The translations under genes and the position numbers were made by a program. A stretch of DNA of 64,000 nucleotides. Origin: Hypericum androsaemum. Lineage: Eukaryota > Streptophyta > Magnoliopsida > Malpighiales > Hypericaceae. Where the stretch lies: positions 1,674,001 to 1,738,000 of the forward strand of contig OZ023184.1 in NCBI GenBank assembly GCA_963995505.1. The letters are read 5' to 3'. The notes below the pieces were generated by a model. That model did not search any database, was not told where the DNA came from, and was given only the letters and a program-made list of their open reading frames with translations. Every line of letters begins with the position of its first letter. Positions within the stretch are counted from its first letter, which is position 1. Positions 46,294 through 57,360 of the stretch are shown here, one piece after another.

Positions 46294-47469
46294 GGGCAAA
46301 TTATCCTTACGTCCCTGTACTTTGGTCACCCTCCCCCTAGGGTCTCTGAATTTTGGAAAATGATTGTCCCGTCCCTAATTTTTAATGATAATAGACTCTC
46401 GGGTCCCTGGAGCCAGAATATTCTATATTCTCTGGCGAAGCCCCACTTGAAATGACCAAAATGCCCATCCTTCCCCATTTCATCTTCTTCCCCACTTCAT
46501 CTTTTTCCCCACAACAAAACCAATTTATGAGTTGCTAGATCTAATAAAATCAATTAAAAAATGGAGAAGGAGAAAAAAAAATCCACCCAGATCTAGAATT
46601 GACCCAACCAAAAATACCATCATCACATCCCTCTCATGCTTCTCTCCTTCATTCTCCTCGCTACTACCATTAGAAAGAAGTGTAAAGATTGAGTCTTTGC
46701 ACTAGATATGGTCTCTGTCGCTAACTCAACGTCCTCTGCCGGGGCCGGTGCCACCGCGGCTATTTCGGGTGCTGCTGACCCACACGATATCGAGGAGATA
46801 GTCAGGAACAAGTTTTTAGATCCTGAGGTGAGATAGTCAGGAACAAGTTTTCAGATCCTGAGGTGTACTTGGTGTTGAAAGAGATGATACAGTCCATCAA
46901 GGAGATAGTCAAGAACGATGTTGATGAGGACCTTGCATTGGTCGGTGTCGAGGCCCACGTCGGGGGAGGTGAACTGATACCTTGGCAGCTATCGTAGACG
47001 ATCTTCTCTTAGGGTGGGTAAAGTTTGGAGCTTTAAGTATCTGTGGCTTTGTCAAATTTTGACTTGATGTTGCTGTGCAAATTGGGTTGGGTCATTGGTT
47101 TTTAGCTCCCATTTTTGGTTTATCTGGTGATTATCTTCTGTGTTGCTTTTGGGTGGGATGAAATCTTTTTGTTATTTATTTTTTTGTCTCTGGGTTGATT
47201 TTGATTTCTGGGGAAGAAGAGAGGAGTTGAAGAAGATGATGGGTGGGAGGAAGATGATGAAGGGGATGAAGGATGGGTTTTTTTTAAAGTGTGAGGGGTA
47301 TTTTGGTCATTTCAGGTGGGGGTTCGTCGGAGAATATAGAATATTCCGGCTCCAAGAACCCGAGAGTCTATTATCATCAAAACTTAGGGACGGGATAATC
47401 TTTTTCCAAAATCGAGGGACCCTAGGAAGAGGATGACCAAAGTACAGGGACATGAGGATAATTTGCCCA
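46294..47469. mobile_element. Non-autonomous Mutator-like element (possible Pack-MULE)
   Basis: 1176 bp with terminal inverted repeats of roughly 150-200 bp (gggcaaattatcct ... tccctgtactttggtca at the left, inverted at the right) and a perfect 9-bp duplication AAATAAATA (46285-46293, 47470-47478), the MULE hallmark. There is no transposase. The interior (about 46560-47240) is unlike the ends and contains a frame at about 46709 reading MVSVANSTSSAGAGATAAIS then DPHDIEEIVRNKFLDPE, with a short local duplication (about 46795-46860). This could be an acquired gene fragment; its source is not recognised. Confidence 0.85.
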
Positions 47470-47787
47470 AATAAATAAGAACCGATTACTTCTATTTAGT
47501 GAAGACTCCCCTCTAACAAGAACTCTTAGCCTTTTGATTAAAAGGGCAAGAATATTTGAAAACATCTGAATGACCCAAATTTAATATGGATAATGCTATC
47601 CACTCTATAAGAAATACCACACAATTCATTCTTGTATAAATAAAATGTGTCGGGTCACCCAATATTTATTTGATAAATGGTGACCGAACAAATACATATT
47701 AACTCTTTTTATAAATTGTGAGATACAAAGTGTCTCTTCCAATAAGATTGCTTAGTTCTTTTTTTTTTGAAGGGAAGATCGCATAGT

Positions 47788-48097
47788 AAAAAAAGAGAGA
47801 TAATTATCCTAAGGTCCCTGATATTTGAGCAAATCCCCTTTTTAGTCCTTACTATTTTCAAAAAAATTTCTCGATCCTCCTCGTTTGACATAATAGCACT
47901 TTTTAATCCTTGGCGGACCCACCGCTGACGTCAGCGGTCAACACAATCTTTTTATGACGTCAGCACTGGATCCGACAGGGACTAAAAAGTGCTATTATGT
48001 CAAACTAGGAGGACCGAGAAAATTTTTTGAAAACAGTAAGTGACTAAAAGGGAGATTTTCCAAATACCAGGGACCTTAGGGTAATTATCCCAAAAAA
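47788..48097. mobile_element. Foldback MITE upstream of the BSD-domain gene
   Basis: 310-bp inverted repeat: gataattatcctaaggtccctg ... at the left and its inverse cagggaccttagggtaattatc at the right, continuing inward (cataatagcactttttaatc versus its inverse) to a centre near 47930. It is flanked by a 10-bp duplication ATCGCATAGT (47778-47787, 48098-48107). The size of the duplication suggests a Mutator-like MITE. It ends about 200 bp upstream of the BSD-gene ATG. Confidence 0.8.
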
Positions 48098-48306
48098 ATC
48101 GCATAGTCAAGTGTATTTTTCACATCCAATCGTTGAAACGACGTCGTCGAAGACAATAATCTTCCTTCCTACGCTACCCCCTAGTTTCCCCTCCGCAACA
48201 AGTAAAGAAGCCGGAGGAGGCCAATACCCAAATCCAAACCAAAATTACTAAATATTAGAAAAAAGGAAAATTAGATTAACGAGCGAGCGTGTAATTAACT
48301 AGAATT

Positions 48307-50173
48307 ATGGAGGACCTATGGAAGAGGGCGAGGGTGTTCGCGGAGGAGGCGGCGAGGAAGTCGCAGACGCTGACGGCGTCGTCGAACAGCAAGCTGGCGG
48401 ATCTGGTGGCGGAGACGGCGAAGAAGTCAAAGGAGCTCGCCGTCGAGGCCTCCAAGAAGGCCGACCAGCTCAGGGCCGCCGCCATCATGCAGGCCGACCA
48501 GATCAAGTCTCTCTCCGATATCCACCTCTCCTCGCTTGTCGCCGCCGTCGACCTCCCCGTCGCCGCCGATTCCGTCATCGATGAGTCCGAACTCCGGCGG
48601 TTCGGCGTCACCGACGACCTCCGTGACTTCGTCAAGGGACTAACCTCCGCTACCTTTCAGCACTTCCCCGTCCAAGGCAAGTATTTGTATAACTGTATTA
48701 GTAACCGCTAGTTCTGGTTCCCCGGCTCTGTGTGATTGACTGATCGCGGTTTGTTTCGGTTTGCGAGTAGATAAGGCGGTTTCGGAGGAGACAGAGGTTA
48801 CCGGCTCGAACGTGAGGAAGGATCTGACCGAGTGGCAGGAGCGCCACGCCACTCTAGTCCTCGCCACCGTGAAGGTCGGTTTCGTCATTTCCAGATCGTC
48901 TTGTTTTGGTTAGGCATTGTTGTGGATCACTGAACAGTAGTCCGTAGTCGTTAGGAGCAGCATTGTGCCTGATTGTGTGATCCGACGATGTAAGATTTGT
49001 GCTTTGCTTGCAGCCAATCACGAGGTTGAGATATGAATTGTGCCCACGGGCGATGAAGGAGAGGAGATTCTGGAGGATTTATTTCACTCTCGTTAGCACG
49101 CATGTTGCTCCGTATGTATCTGCCGAATCGTTCTACCGGCATTGTAGATATGGTTCTTGTTGTTAATGTGCTCTGTTTGTGGTACTTATTTTGCTTTTTA
49201 TGCCTCGAGTGCAGGTATGAGAAACAGTATATGGAGGAGAAGCGCAAAGCGGAAGAGCGGATGAAGGAGGAGAAAGGGAAGCAGGCTCCGACAGCTCTGG
49301 AGGCTTCGAATTCGGAGAAGAATGAGAAGAGTAAGACTTCAAATGCGTCCACCGCTGAGCAGGACTTGGACTCATTTCTTTTGGGAGACCTTGAAGACAG
49401 TGATGGAGGGGGCCCAGGTACATTCTCTGGTCATGGAAAAACATAGCCCTATGGTTCTTCATATATTTTTCTTGTGTTTGTATAACATGCCAATGAGGTA
49501 TTTGAATTATCAGCGCCCTATCCTTTAAATGATAGGCTCTGTGATTAAAAGGCAGATTGCTGCTAATACGGTCGTGAAAGCAATGTTTCGGGTCAACCAT
49601 TTCCAAACTATATTGCATCGATGGAATAATCTCTGAACTTTCCTTGGAAAAACCGAGCCTTGTGATTTTGTTCAGCCTTTTTGATCTCAGAAATGACTCT
49701 ATGCTCCATCCCAAACCACATGTTTTGACTAACCAACCTTTGTTTCGTTAACAGCCATAATTTCAATTTCCATTGGATATACAAATCCCCCCAAATTTCG
49801 TTGCAGTAAGAACTGTGGGAAATCAGCTTTGCATAATGTTGTGCGGTGTTACAAGCTTAAATGCTCGTCCGTAGTATGCTTTTTTCCATCTTGAAGTTTC
49901 ACTGATAATAATCGGGATTGTTCTCCAGATGAAGGTGATCGGAGCTTTGATGATGATGATGATGATGATGATGATTTCGACAAAATCGAAAATTCTGTGA
50001 GTTGATTTGCCTTCCATTTTCCTGTTTATTTCATTATGCTCTGACTGCTGCTGCAGAGTTTCCGTCTATTTCCCACGAAATTCACATCGATCTTATTATT
50101 TAGTCTTTATGCTCATTTCCAGGATGTTGAAGATGAGAAGCACCCAAAGAAGGCAGCTCCTGCCCCAGAGTAG
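48307..50173 (+). CDS. BSD-domain protein (six exons)
   Basis: Exons 48307-48676, 48771-48874, 49014-49111, 49215-49417, 49929-49996 and 50123-50173 (297 codons) join in phase. Residues 1-60 are an Ala/Lys-rich helix likely to form a coiled coil (AEEAARKSQTL, AKKSKELAVEASKKADQL). The BSD domain (about 137-192) has its conserved aromatic and acidic positions (VRKDLTEWQERHATLVL, RLRYELCPRAMKERRFWRIY, then FTLVSTHVAPYE). A Lys/Glu-rich segment and an Asp run from a GAT repeat (49950-49975) follow. BSD domains occur in TFIIH p62, synapse-associated proteins and plant proteins of unknown function (Arabidopsis At3g24820 type). Intron 1 appears to use a GC donor (CCAAG|gcaagt): the nearby gt site would give a stop. 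A MITE sits in the proximal promoter. Function unknown beyond the domain. Confidence 0.88.
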
Positions 50174-51419
50174 ATTGCTGTTAATTTAAATTAATTATTG
50201 GTGGATATAATAATTAGTATCTGTAAATAATGGAATTTGCCATCCATATAGTTCCATTAGTTTTCCTTCATTTTCTTTCATCAATTTAATCGGTTTGAAC
50301 AAAAATATTAGAGTTAGGTTTTCTTGCGATGGTGTTTACTTGTACAGATGTTGGGTTACTATGTTCTGGCTTTGGTTACAGATGTTGGGGAGGGAAGTTG
50401 TGAACAAGTTTATAGGGTGAAGCTACTTGATAAGCTCTGGGTCCATCTTTATTTTTTGTTAAGTAAAATTGTATTCCTATCTCAAAAAACTGTCCACGGA
50501 TAATTATCCCATCTGTACTCAAGGTACAATACGTGAGGTACTAGATAAACACGTACTTAGCAAGAATCTACTGTCTAAACACGACATGAACCCTCTTTTT
50601 GGAGAGGTTTCAATAGATGAACCTCGAATTTTTTTCCTCTGCATTATTAAACTTCGATATATCCATCACCTGACATTTCATGGTCCCCCTGAATCTTTTT
50701 TGGGTTTGCAAATGCTCCACTTTGAAACAGTCATTGTGTGTCATTGTGTGTGTAGCGATCAAATTTGGTTCTGGAATGGGCGGTCCTGAATGGCAGACCA
50801 TTGGATATACATGGGACAAACTATTGGATATACACGGGGCAAACTATTGGATATATACCGGACGAACCATTTTATCCAACCATTTTTATCCCGCGACGGT
50901 CCCAATTTATCCGGGACGATTCTCGTAAAACCATTTTATCATAACTGAGTAGACCATTTTATCATAACTGTGCGAACCATTTTATCCTCCAGGATGATCC
51001 TGACGTGTTTTACGCGTCCAGGACCAAATCCAGTCATGTGTCTACGGATAATGGAGGATCATGATCAAAAAACAAATGCAATGGAAGGCGTAAATCCGTT
51101 CTCTTTTCCCCAAAACAAAAATAATACAATGGCCTTGAAAATGGTCCGTGCAGTAATATATATATACATACATACCTCTGTTTTATACACCCAACTACCA
51201 ACCATGGAAGCTCCCGACACAAAACTTTCCGGAACACACAACATAACATACAAGAAATCCCGTATATACTCGTAACTAAACACTGAACAACGCTCTAACG
51301 AATCCGAAAGGTATAGGCATGTATAGTCTCGAAAGCAAGAAGCAATCAGGAGAGGCGAGAAAAGAATGAATAAGCATTGAGCGAGAGAAGACCAGAGACG
51401 AACTGTACCGTGATCCGTG
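50174..51419. other. Spacer between convergent genes, short tandem repeats
   Basis: Contains the 3' UTR of the BSD gene and, to the right, that of the BIM-like gene. At about 50797-50870 there are three degenerate 25-bp units of ttggatatacatgggacaaa type, followed at about 50865-50990 by repeated accattttatc motifs. No coding region is supported. Confidence 0.55.
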
Positions 51420-54277
51420 TCACATCTTCAGACGCTTTAGGGCCGGATCCGAGTCTTCCCCGCTGCTGAGATCCCGAAGGTGCATACGGCCATGATCTAG
51501 AGAACCCTGAAAGCAATTGGAAGCGTTACTTGAATTAGATCAAACGAGATTTGTTCACTACCGGCCTTTGGACAAAACATGAGTGCTTCTAGGTTTTAGG
51601 AACCAGCGACATACCTTGGCAGTGGATGATGTACATGCCAGACCTTTATTCGCGCGATTCCCAACATCAATCTGAACAGATATGTTGGCCTGTGACAAAT
51701 CTACACCGGCAGTTTCGAGTGCTTGTGTGAGAGTGCTTAACAATCTGTCCAACATGAAATTATGATATCACGGTTCATTGTTTTGATTAAGCCTTAAAAT
51801 GCTTCCATGTACTTGTTGCTATGAACAAATAGCTTAGGTACAGCCTTTTCCCTGCATAGCACCGAAAGAAAGAGGCTTCCTGGCCCAATTTCTCCGAAAA
51901 TGACAAGAGGATTATGAAGGCACGTACGAATAGAAATATTGGACAACCAGTGAATTAAGACGGACAAAAGAAAAATAAGAATTATAGAGGAAAGAATTCA
52001 GTGTACCCTTCAGAATAAGTGCTTGTAATGCTGATAGTCCCCCCTTCAATTATCAGCTCCTCCGGCTGTATTAGTGGGTCATTCGTGATTGGATACTCGG
52101 AAGATTGCGCATCCGGGACTGGCCGCTCAAGAGGATTTGTAACAAAATTCTGCAATTGGGCCATTCCCTTGTTCATTAAATCGGGCTGAACAGGAATATC
52201 CCTGCTCGGGTCTGATTCTACTGGATTCTGTGCACTTGTTTGCATTGTTGGAGTGGTATTGCTGTTGTCCTCATCAAGTTTTCCGCTGAATACTGATCCT
52301 GGTCCAGAACCATTTTTCACAGCTTGTGCATTGCCAACAAAACTGTGTCCTCGCCAATGACTGTTTCTCTGTTTCAGAGGAGAACCAATCAATTTGAGAG
52401 ATTCATTCAGAGGAGAACACGGATTACTTCATGAGATTTCAAATCCCCTCCAGCTCTTTAAGTGTGACGAACGAACGGCACAAGAATAGGATGCACACAC
52501 TATAATTTCCAATGGAACAAAAGGATGGATGCACTATAAGATTTGTACTAGTCTATCTATAATCTATGAAGTCAAAGTAAATATGTTAGAAGACCATGCT
52601 AGAATAAGAATATTTACCCATGGCATCAACTTTGACGGCTCAGGACCCCACCCCTGATATGAACCCTCGCACTTCTGTACCTTCTGTTGTAAGAATTGGA
52701 CATAATCAATTACCTGCAGAGAGCTGAGGATAAATCTATGCCCTTGCACTGACTTCATTATTCAAACAATTTGCAAATGACATCTGCTGATTAAAGCGTA
52801 TCTTACCTCTAATAAAAAGGACGCTGTGTCTCTTTTTTGATCACTATGTGGTATAAGATCTCTCAGTATCTGAAACCTGAACAGAAATATGTAAAAGTTT
52901 GATCAGTTTTAACCATCTTAAATCTTAATGGACTATAACTAGTAAACCAGGTGCTTCCTCACAGTTAGCAACTACGATCTCATAACTCACATTTGAAGAT
53001 GAGTGAAAGACTTGAAGTTCTACCAGATAAACAGGAGAAAGTTTACACGAGTCTTTTCTTTAGTAGCTGAAACACAGTTTTCAACATTTGCAGCACTAGC
53101 GTCCGGGGAACTGGACATGAAATCAAGAACCAGGGTTCAAACCCTGGATGTGTAAAAAATTCTACTTATTAGAAACACATCCAGGGAACTAATTCAAATT
53201 TAGAGCATAGAAAGTGATGGGTAATTTCTCATCCATCACTCGCTGATCAGTAAGATCAAAAAACGGTGTATCAGCTTGTGTACAACATTTTTGACAGATT
53301 AGGAAGCCCCAGTTTCAAGTTAGGTGGAGAGATTTACCAAGACGGAATTTATCAAAATGCAGCATCCTCAAAATTAACGCTCACGACTATAGTTTTCTCA
53401 GCCATTAGGTCCAGAAAAAGGTTTTCTACACACTTCATCACAGTTGAATTTCACAGCTTCGGTTCACATTTCACGTGAATATAGAAGAACATCAAATTGT
53501 TTGCACTTATATTAAAAAAAAAAACAAATTGTTGCAGTAAAACACCATCTTTCAGCAACTGTTTATTCTGTGTGTGATAGTATCAACTATACTAGGAATA
53601 TTAATGAACCAGATTATTGAAATTGTCCAAGAGACCCTTTTTAGCTTTTAGAATCAACTTCTTAGTTCAAGATCTAATTCTTGATCCAGGCTTTTTCCAC
53701 ATAAAAAGGAAATCTGTCGTTACAATAGATAGATAAGTCATGTGATTATTCAAGACTCGGGGCACTTTTGTATCTTTTGTTTAAACAAAGAGGGGATTCA
53801 TAAAGTTTTAAAAAAGGTTCTTGATCAAACAGAATGTGAATGAGAAAAAAGCAAACCAGCCAAACAAACAGTGAACCACACACTACTGGCTTCTTAACAG
53901 AGTTGGTAGAATTACCTCTCGTTGATCTTGCTCCTCCTTCGCTGTTCGGTTACCGAATGCTTTGATCTCATCGCACTAACTTTATCAATACTCTTCCCAT
54001 CTGCCCTCCCTACACAAAACCCAATAAATCAAACAAACCCAGTAACCCGAAATCCTTAAAGTTCCAACCTTTACACTCCACAATTCAAAAAAGTTCAAAC
54101 CCTAAACCCTCTCTGAACACCAAATCCAACCCTTCTAGCCGTCCCAATGGCACAATTCAAACAGAATTCTGAAAAAAAGATAGTACCTTTACCAGAATTA
54201 TGGTTGCTATTATTCGTCGTAGCGGCCGAAGAGGGTCCTTCTTCCTCGTACTCGTCCTCTTCCTGGTTCCGGTTCAT
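51420..54277 (-). CDS. BIM2: BIM-type bHLH transcription factor (seven exons)
   Basis: On the - strand, exons 54187-54277, 53916-54009, 52807-52876, 52618-52713, 52007-52368, 51615-51744 and 51420-51506 (309 codons) join in phase. An acidic N-terminus ([12 protein letters not shown]) precedes the bHLH domain at about 42-105. In the basic region H48, E52 and R56 ([17 protein letters not shown]) are the residues that contact E-box/G-box DNA (CANNTG). Helices [16 protein letters not shown] and [14 protein letters not shown] follow, then the BIM-specific GSYQGW ... PSKLMPW segment. The C-terminal half has [12 protein letters not shown] and [18 protein letters not shown], conserved in BES1-INTERACTING MYC-LIKE proteins, which cooperate with BES1 in brassinosteroid responses. 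Arabidopsis BIM2 has a similar length (about 311); BIM1 is longer. So this is a BIM2/BIM3-type gene; the exact paralogue is uncertain. Confidence 0.92.
53105..53165 (+). repeat. Possible SINE remnant in an intron of the BIM-like gene
   Basis: actagcgtccgggg (box A-like) and gggttcaaaccctgg (box B-like) followed by gtgtaaaaaattct resemble the SINE family at 29419 and 36203, in + orientation. Short and without clear flanking duplication. Confidence 0.45.
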
Positions 54278-54735
54278 TTCACTTCTGGGTCACTCACTTT
54301 GTTCACTGAACACAAAGCCCAGAATTCAGATTTATACAAAAAACTAAAAAGGAATTTATTATTTAATAATAAATGAAAGCGGGTAAATGAGAAAACCTGG
54401 TTAAAGGGCAATCCTTGGACTTTTCGAGAGATTGGTCTGAAGACGTTCGGCTTCACGAGGTCTCGGTAATGGCTTCCTTCCTTCCTTGGTTTGTTTTTTA
54501 GTGTCGGGCTACAAATAAATTTTTCGATTTTTCTGTTGCGTTTGGGTGACCTCACAGCATATACTCCTGAGCTCGCGTCTTAATTTTTTTTCCCTTCTAG
54601 AAAAAAAAGGGAGAGAGAAGCAACTCCGTGGACAGTGATACGACACTCGAATTTGCGGAGGACTTCATCAGTTGTTTATTTTTTAGTAATAAATACATTT
54701 TTTCATCTTTAAAAAATAAATAAAATGAATATTTT
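54278..54735. other. Upstream region of the BIM-like gene
   Basis: Contains the presumed 5' UTR and promoter (- orientation). The upstream sequence is AT-rich and no distinct regulatory site can be fixed from sequence alone. Confidence 0.4.
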
Positions 54736-55338
54736 TGTTGCGGGGAAAAGAGAACAAGAATCTGAGACGGATCCGAAGTGATCGTCCCAAGGTCGGTCTA
54801 ACTTATACTAAGGCTAGGCTACTCTAAGCTACGAGCTACGTAAAGGAAAAGCGACAAGTAATGTAAAGAGTAGTTGTGTTGTGTTGTTGATGCCTTCTTT
54901 CTTGCCCGAGCCCTCCTTTTATAGGGAGCCCCGTCCTTGCTTCGTCCTTAAGAATAGGAAGCTCCTTCAGACCGTTTCCAATTCAGTATGGCCTAGAATA
55001 GGAAAATCCATGCCAACCTTCCAAGGAACGAAATCCCGTATTACTGCCAAATCAGCTCGGCCTAGAATAGGAAAACTCCAAACGTCCTCAAGGAAGACCC
55101 GAAGATCTCCAAGATCCTCTGAGAAGTCCACTCCACGCCATGAGCGTTCCTAATGTAGAGAGATCTCCTTGGCTTAGCATAAGCCGACCCTAATGAAGAT
55201 TCCCGATTAAGTGCTATCAGACCGTACCAACAAAGCAATCCCGGCCTGGCCCAAATAGAAATAAACCCAACTCACAAGCCTACGTCTCGAAAATTTGATC
55301 TTATTCAGGAGACGTTCGAAAAAATTTCATCTGACACA
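54736..55338 (-). repeat. LTR-like segment with internal TATA box
   Basis: On the - strand it begins TGTGTCAGATGAAATTT and ends ...CTTTTCCCCGCAACA (TG...CA). Inside are a CTATAAAAGG TATA box (near 54920) and a conserved cttgggacgatcacttcgg block, which recurs as cttgggacgaccacttcaga at about 61847. No matching flanking duplication was found, so it could be one LTR of a degenerate element whose internal region lies to the right. Boundaries are approximate. Confidence 0.42.
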
Positions 55339-55379
55339 CCCAACCCTCGAATCACGACACGTTTGAGTAAGTACCCTTA

Positions 55380-55480
55380 CGGGGTGCACCTACCTAGGCG
55401 CAAGAAAGGTGCGCCTACCCTGGCGCATGGAAGGTGCACCTACCCAGGCGCATGGGAGGTGCACGGACCTGACCACGGTT
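55380..55480. repeat. Tandem gtgcacctacccaggcgc units
   Basis: Three units of about 29-30 bp, of the form ggtgcacctaccyaggcgca(a/t)g(g/a)(a/g)a, at 55381-55470. Related motifs continue after the inserted repeat at 56230-56260, 56330-56380 and 56480-56620. Coding potential is not apparent. Confidence 0.7.
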
Positions 55481-55487
55481 CGAATTG

Positions 55488-56226
55488 ACTCGAATTTGAA
55501 TTGAATTAGTTCGAATTCGAATTCATCAAAACCTTAAACCATATTCAATTCGTCCAAAGTCGAATCGAATACGAATTACGATTCTTCAAATTCGAATAGA
55601 ATTTGAATTGAATTCAAATTATTTTGTTAATTTTAATATTGAATAAAAATTATATTATTACCAAAGTTTTTGAAAACTTTCAAAAATTTTGTAATGTTTT
55701 TGAAAAAATTCTTAAAATTTGCATTTTTTTTATGTATTTTAAAATTTAGGTTTAATATTGAACATTTTTTAGGAAAAATAAATAATTTAAAGATTGTGTT
55801 TGCATTTAATATACCAATTTTTTTTAAAGATAAATTACACCAAAAATACTCCTACGACAGGGTTTGAACCCATGACTTCCGTCAAATCTTGCTATGCCTA
55901 TGCAGTAGCAGATTAAATTGCCTACATATCCTTTGCTCTACTTGATGACATAATTAGATAGTAATATAAGTACTTCTTGGTACTTTCTTTACAAAAATTA
56001 CATAATATGGACGAATTTAATCGAATTTACACGAATTAGACTCGAATCGAATTCGATACTTGAATTCGAATTCAATTCACCGGTTTGACGAATTGTAAAA
56101 ATCTTAAACCATATTCAATTCGCCTCTCGAAGAATTCGAATCGAATTTCGGACGAATCGAATTGTGAACGAATTGAATCGAATTAAGAACGAATCGAATC
56201 ACGAATCAGATTCTAACAATGGCCAG
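55488..56226. mobile_element. AT-rich hAT-like non-autonomous element
   Basis: Ends are inverted (gacctgacca at the left; tggccaggtc at the right) and the subterminal regions are dense in ttcgaattcgaat motifs on both sides. It splits the tandem gtgcacctaccc array described at 55381. A second copy begins at about 62190 (gacttgaccattgttcgaattcg). The hAT assignment rests on the short GC-rich TIR followed by such subterminal repeats; an 8-bp duplication could not be demonstrated because the flanks are themselves repetitive. Confidence 0.5.
55826..55925 (-). mobile_element. SINE copy inside the hAT-like repeat
   Basis: ttttttttaaagataaatt ... gggtttgaaccc ... on + is the reverse of the SINE family at 29419 and 36203. 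The second copy of the host repeat (63892-64000) lacks this segment: its sequence runs from aatgtactaaat straight to gttgcctacgtatcc. That is a natural empty-site comparison. Confidence 0.65.
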
Positions 56227-57360
56227 GTCTAGGTGCACCTACCCAGGTGCATGGCGGCCTTTCTCCAAGCGCATCACGGCTCTCCTCGAAGCACATCTCG
56301 GACGGGCACCCTCTGAAGTCGATCCATCTCACAAGGTGTGCCTATCCAGGTGCATAAAATGTGCACCTACCCGGACGCATGAAGTCCACTCCATCTCGCC
56401 CGGGTCCCGTACCAAGACAAGTTCAATCCGGACCAAAGCATTTCGCACCTATTGATTATTCCGAAGTTTCTCCTTCCCGACCAGGCGCGGGCCACATGCG
56501 CCTCCTTCCCGATCAGGCCCATGCTACATGCGCCTAGATAGGTGCATGCTATGTGCTCTTAGGTAGGCGCATGCTGCGTGCGCCTACCTTGCCCGGGTTA
56601 CAAGGTGCACCTGTTGTGCTTGGGTTGAAAGATGTGCTCATTTGACCCTCTTGTACGCCGAATCTAAAGACATTGTAAACTTTAAAATTGTAGGTCTATG
56701 TCATAGCTTTGCACAGCCATTTGAATATTCTCAATCCGACCTTTGAGTCAAAATATGTGGCTGATTTACTAAACTAGGCTCATGCTAAACCTCCAACTAG
56801 GCGCATGCTGCTTCGTACTCAGTCTTGACCTTCTTAAGCTCCAATTTGGAAGATTGTATAAACTACAAAGTTGTAGGTATATTTCTTAGCTTTCCAATGC
56901 CGAAAGAATCATCTCAATATGAGATCCAAGTCAAAAGTTAGGGCCATTCTACCAACCAGGCGCAGGCCACAAACTCCTCCATGCACTAGGCGCAGGGTGC
57001 GCTTCCCTCCAGGCCCCGGGCTCACCCCCTTTCGAGGTGCAAAGCGCAACGTCCCAAGTCAATATGGCTCAAAGTGAGATATCTCAAGTGAGACCTAAGG
57101 CGAAACCCTAATCGAGACCCAATGCGAGACTCCGATCGAAACCCATTGCGAGATGTCTCAAGGGAAGACTGGGCGACCCAAGTGAAATATCCCAGGGAGG
57201 TATTCTAGGTGAGATGTCCAGGAAGGTTTCCCAGGTGAGACCATCATGGACCTTGTCCATGCCAAGGCGTAACATGTACATGTTGAGCCACTCACGGGGT
57301 ACAAATTCAACCCCAGAATTCTCCTGGTACCTTGATATTTTTGCACTCCAACAATTTTGT
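56227..57360. other. Repetitive non-coding region
   Basis: Continuation of the ggtgcacctaccc/aggcgcatg-rich sequence up to about 56620, followed by a stretch with many cgagac/gagacc motifs (57070-57240). It resembles the non-coding internal part of an LTR retrotransposon, possibly linked to the LTR-like segment at 54736-55338, but no protein domain is visible. Confidence 0.4.

Noticed and set aside
49163..49714. 183-codon - strand ORF over BSD gene exon 4 and intron
   Set aside because: It overlaps a well-supported exon and shows no domain; shadow ORF.
50610..51283. Small ORFs on both strands between the BSD and BIM-like genes
   Set aside because: They lie in tandem-repeat or UTR sequence and lack any motif.
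52897..53900. Possible extra exons in the long intron of the BIM-like gene
   Set aside because: The bHLH domain is complete and in phase without them; the open frames there are short and unlike BIM proteins.
55381..55470. CRISPR-like spaced repeats
   Set aside because: The units are contiguous and degenerate with no unique spacers, and the genome is a plant; a simple tandem repeat.
55488..56226. An 8-bp aggtgcac duplication proving a hAT insertion
   Set aside because: The flanking DNA is itself made of ggtgcacc repeats, so the match is not informative.
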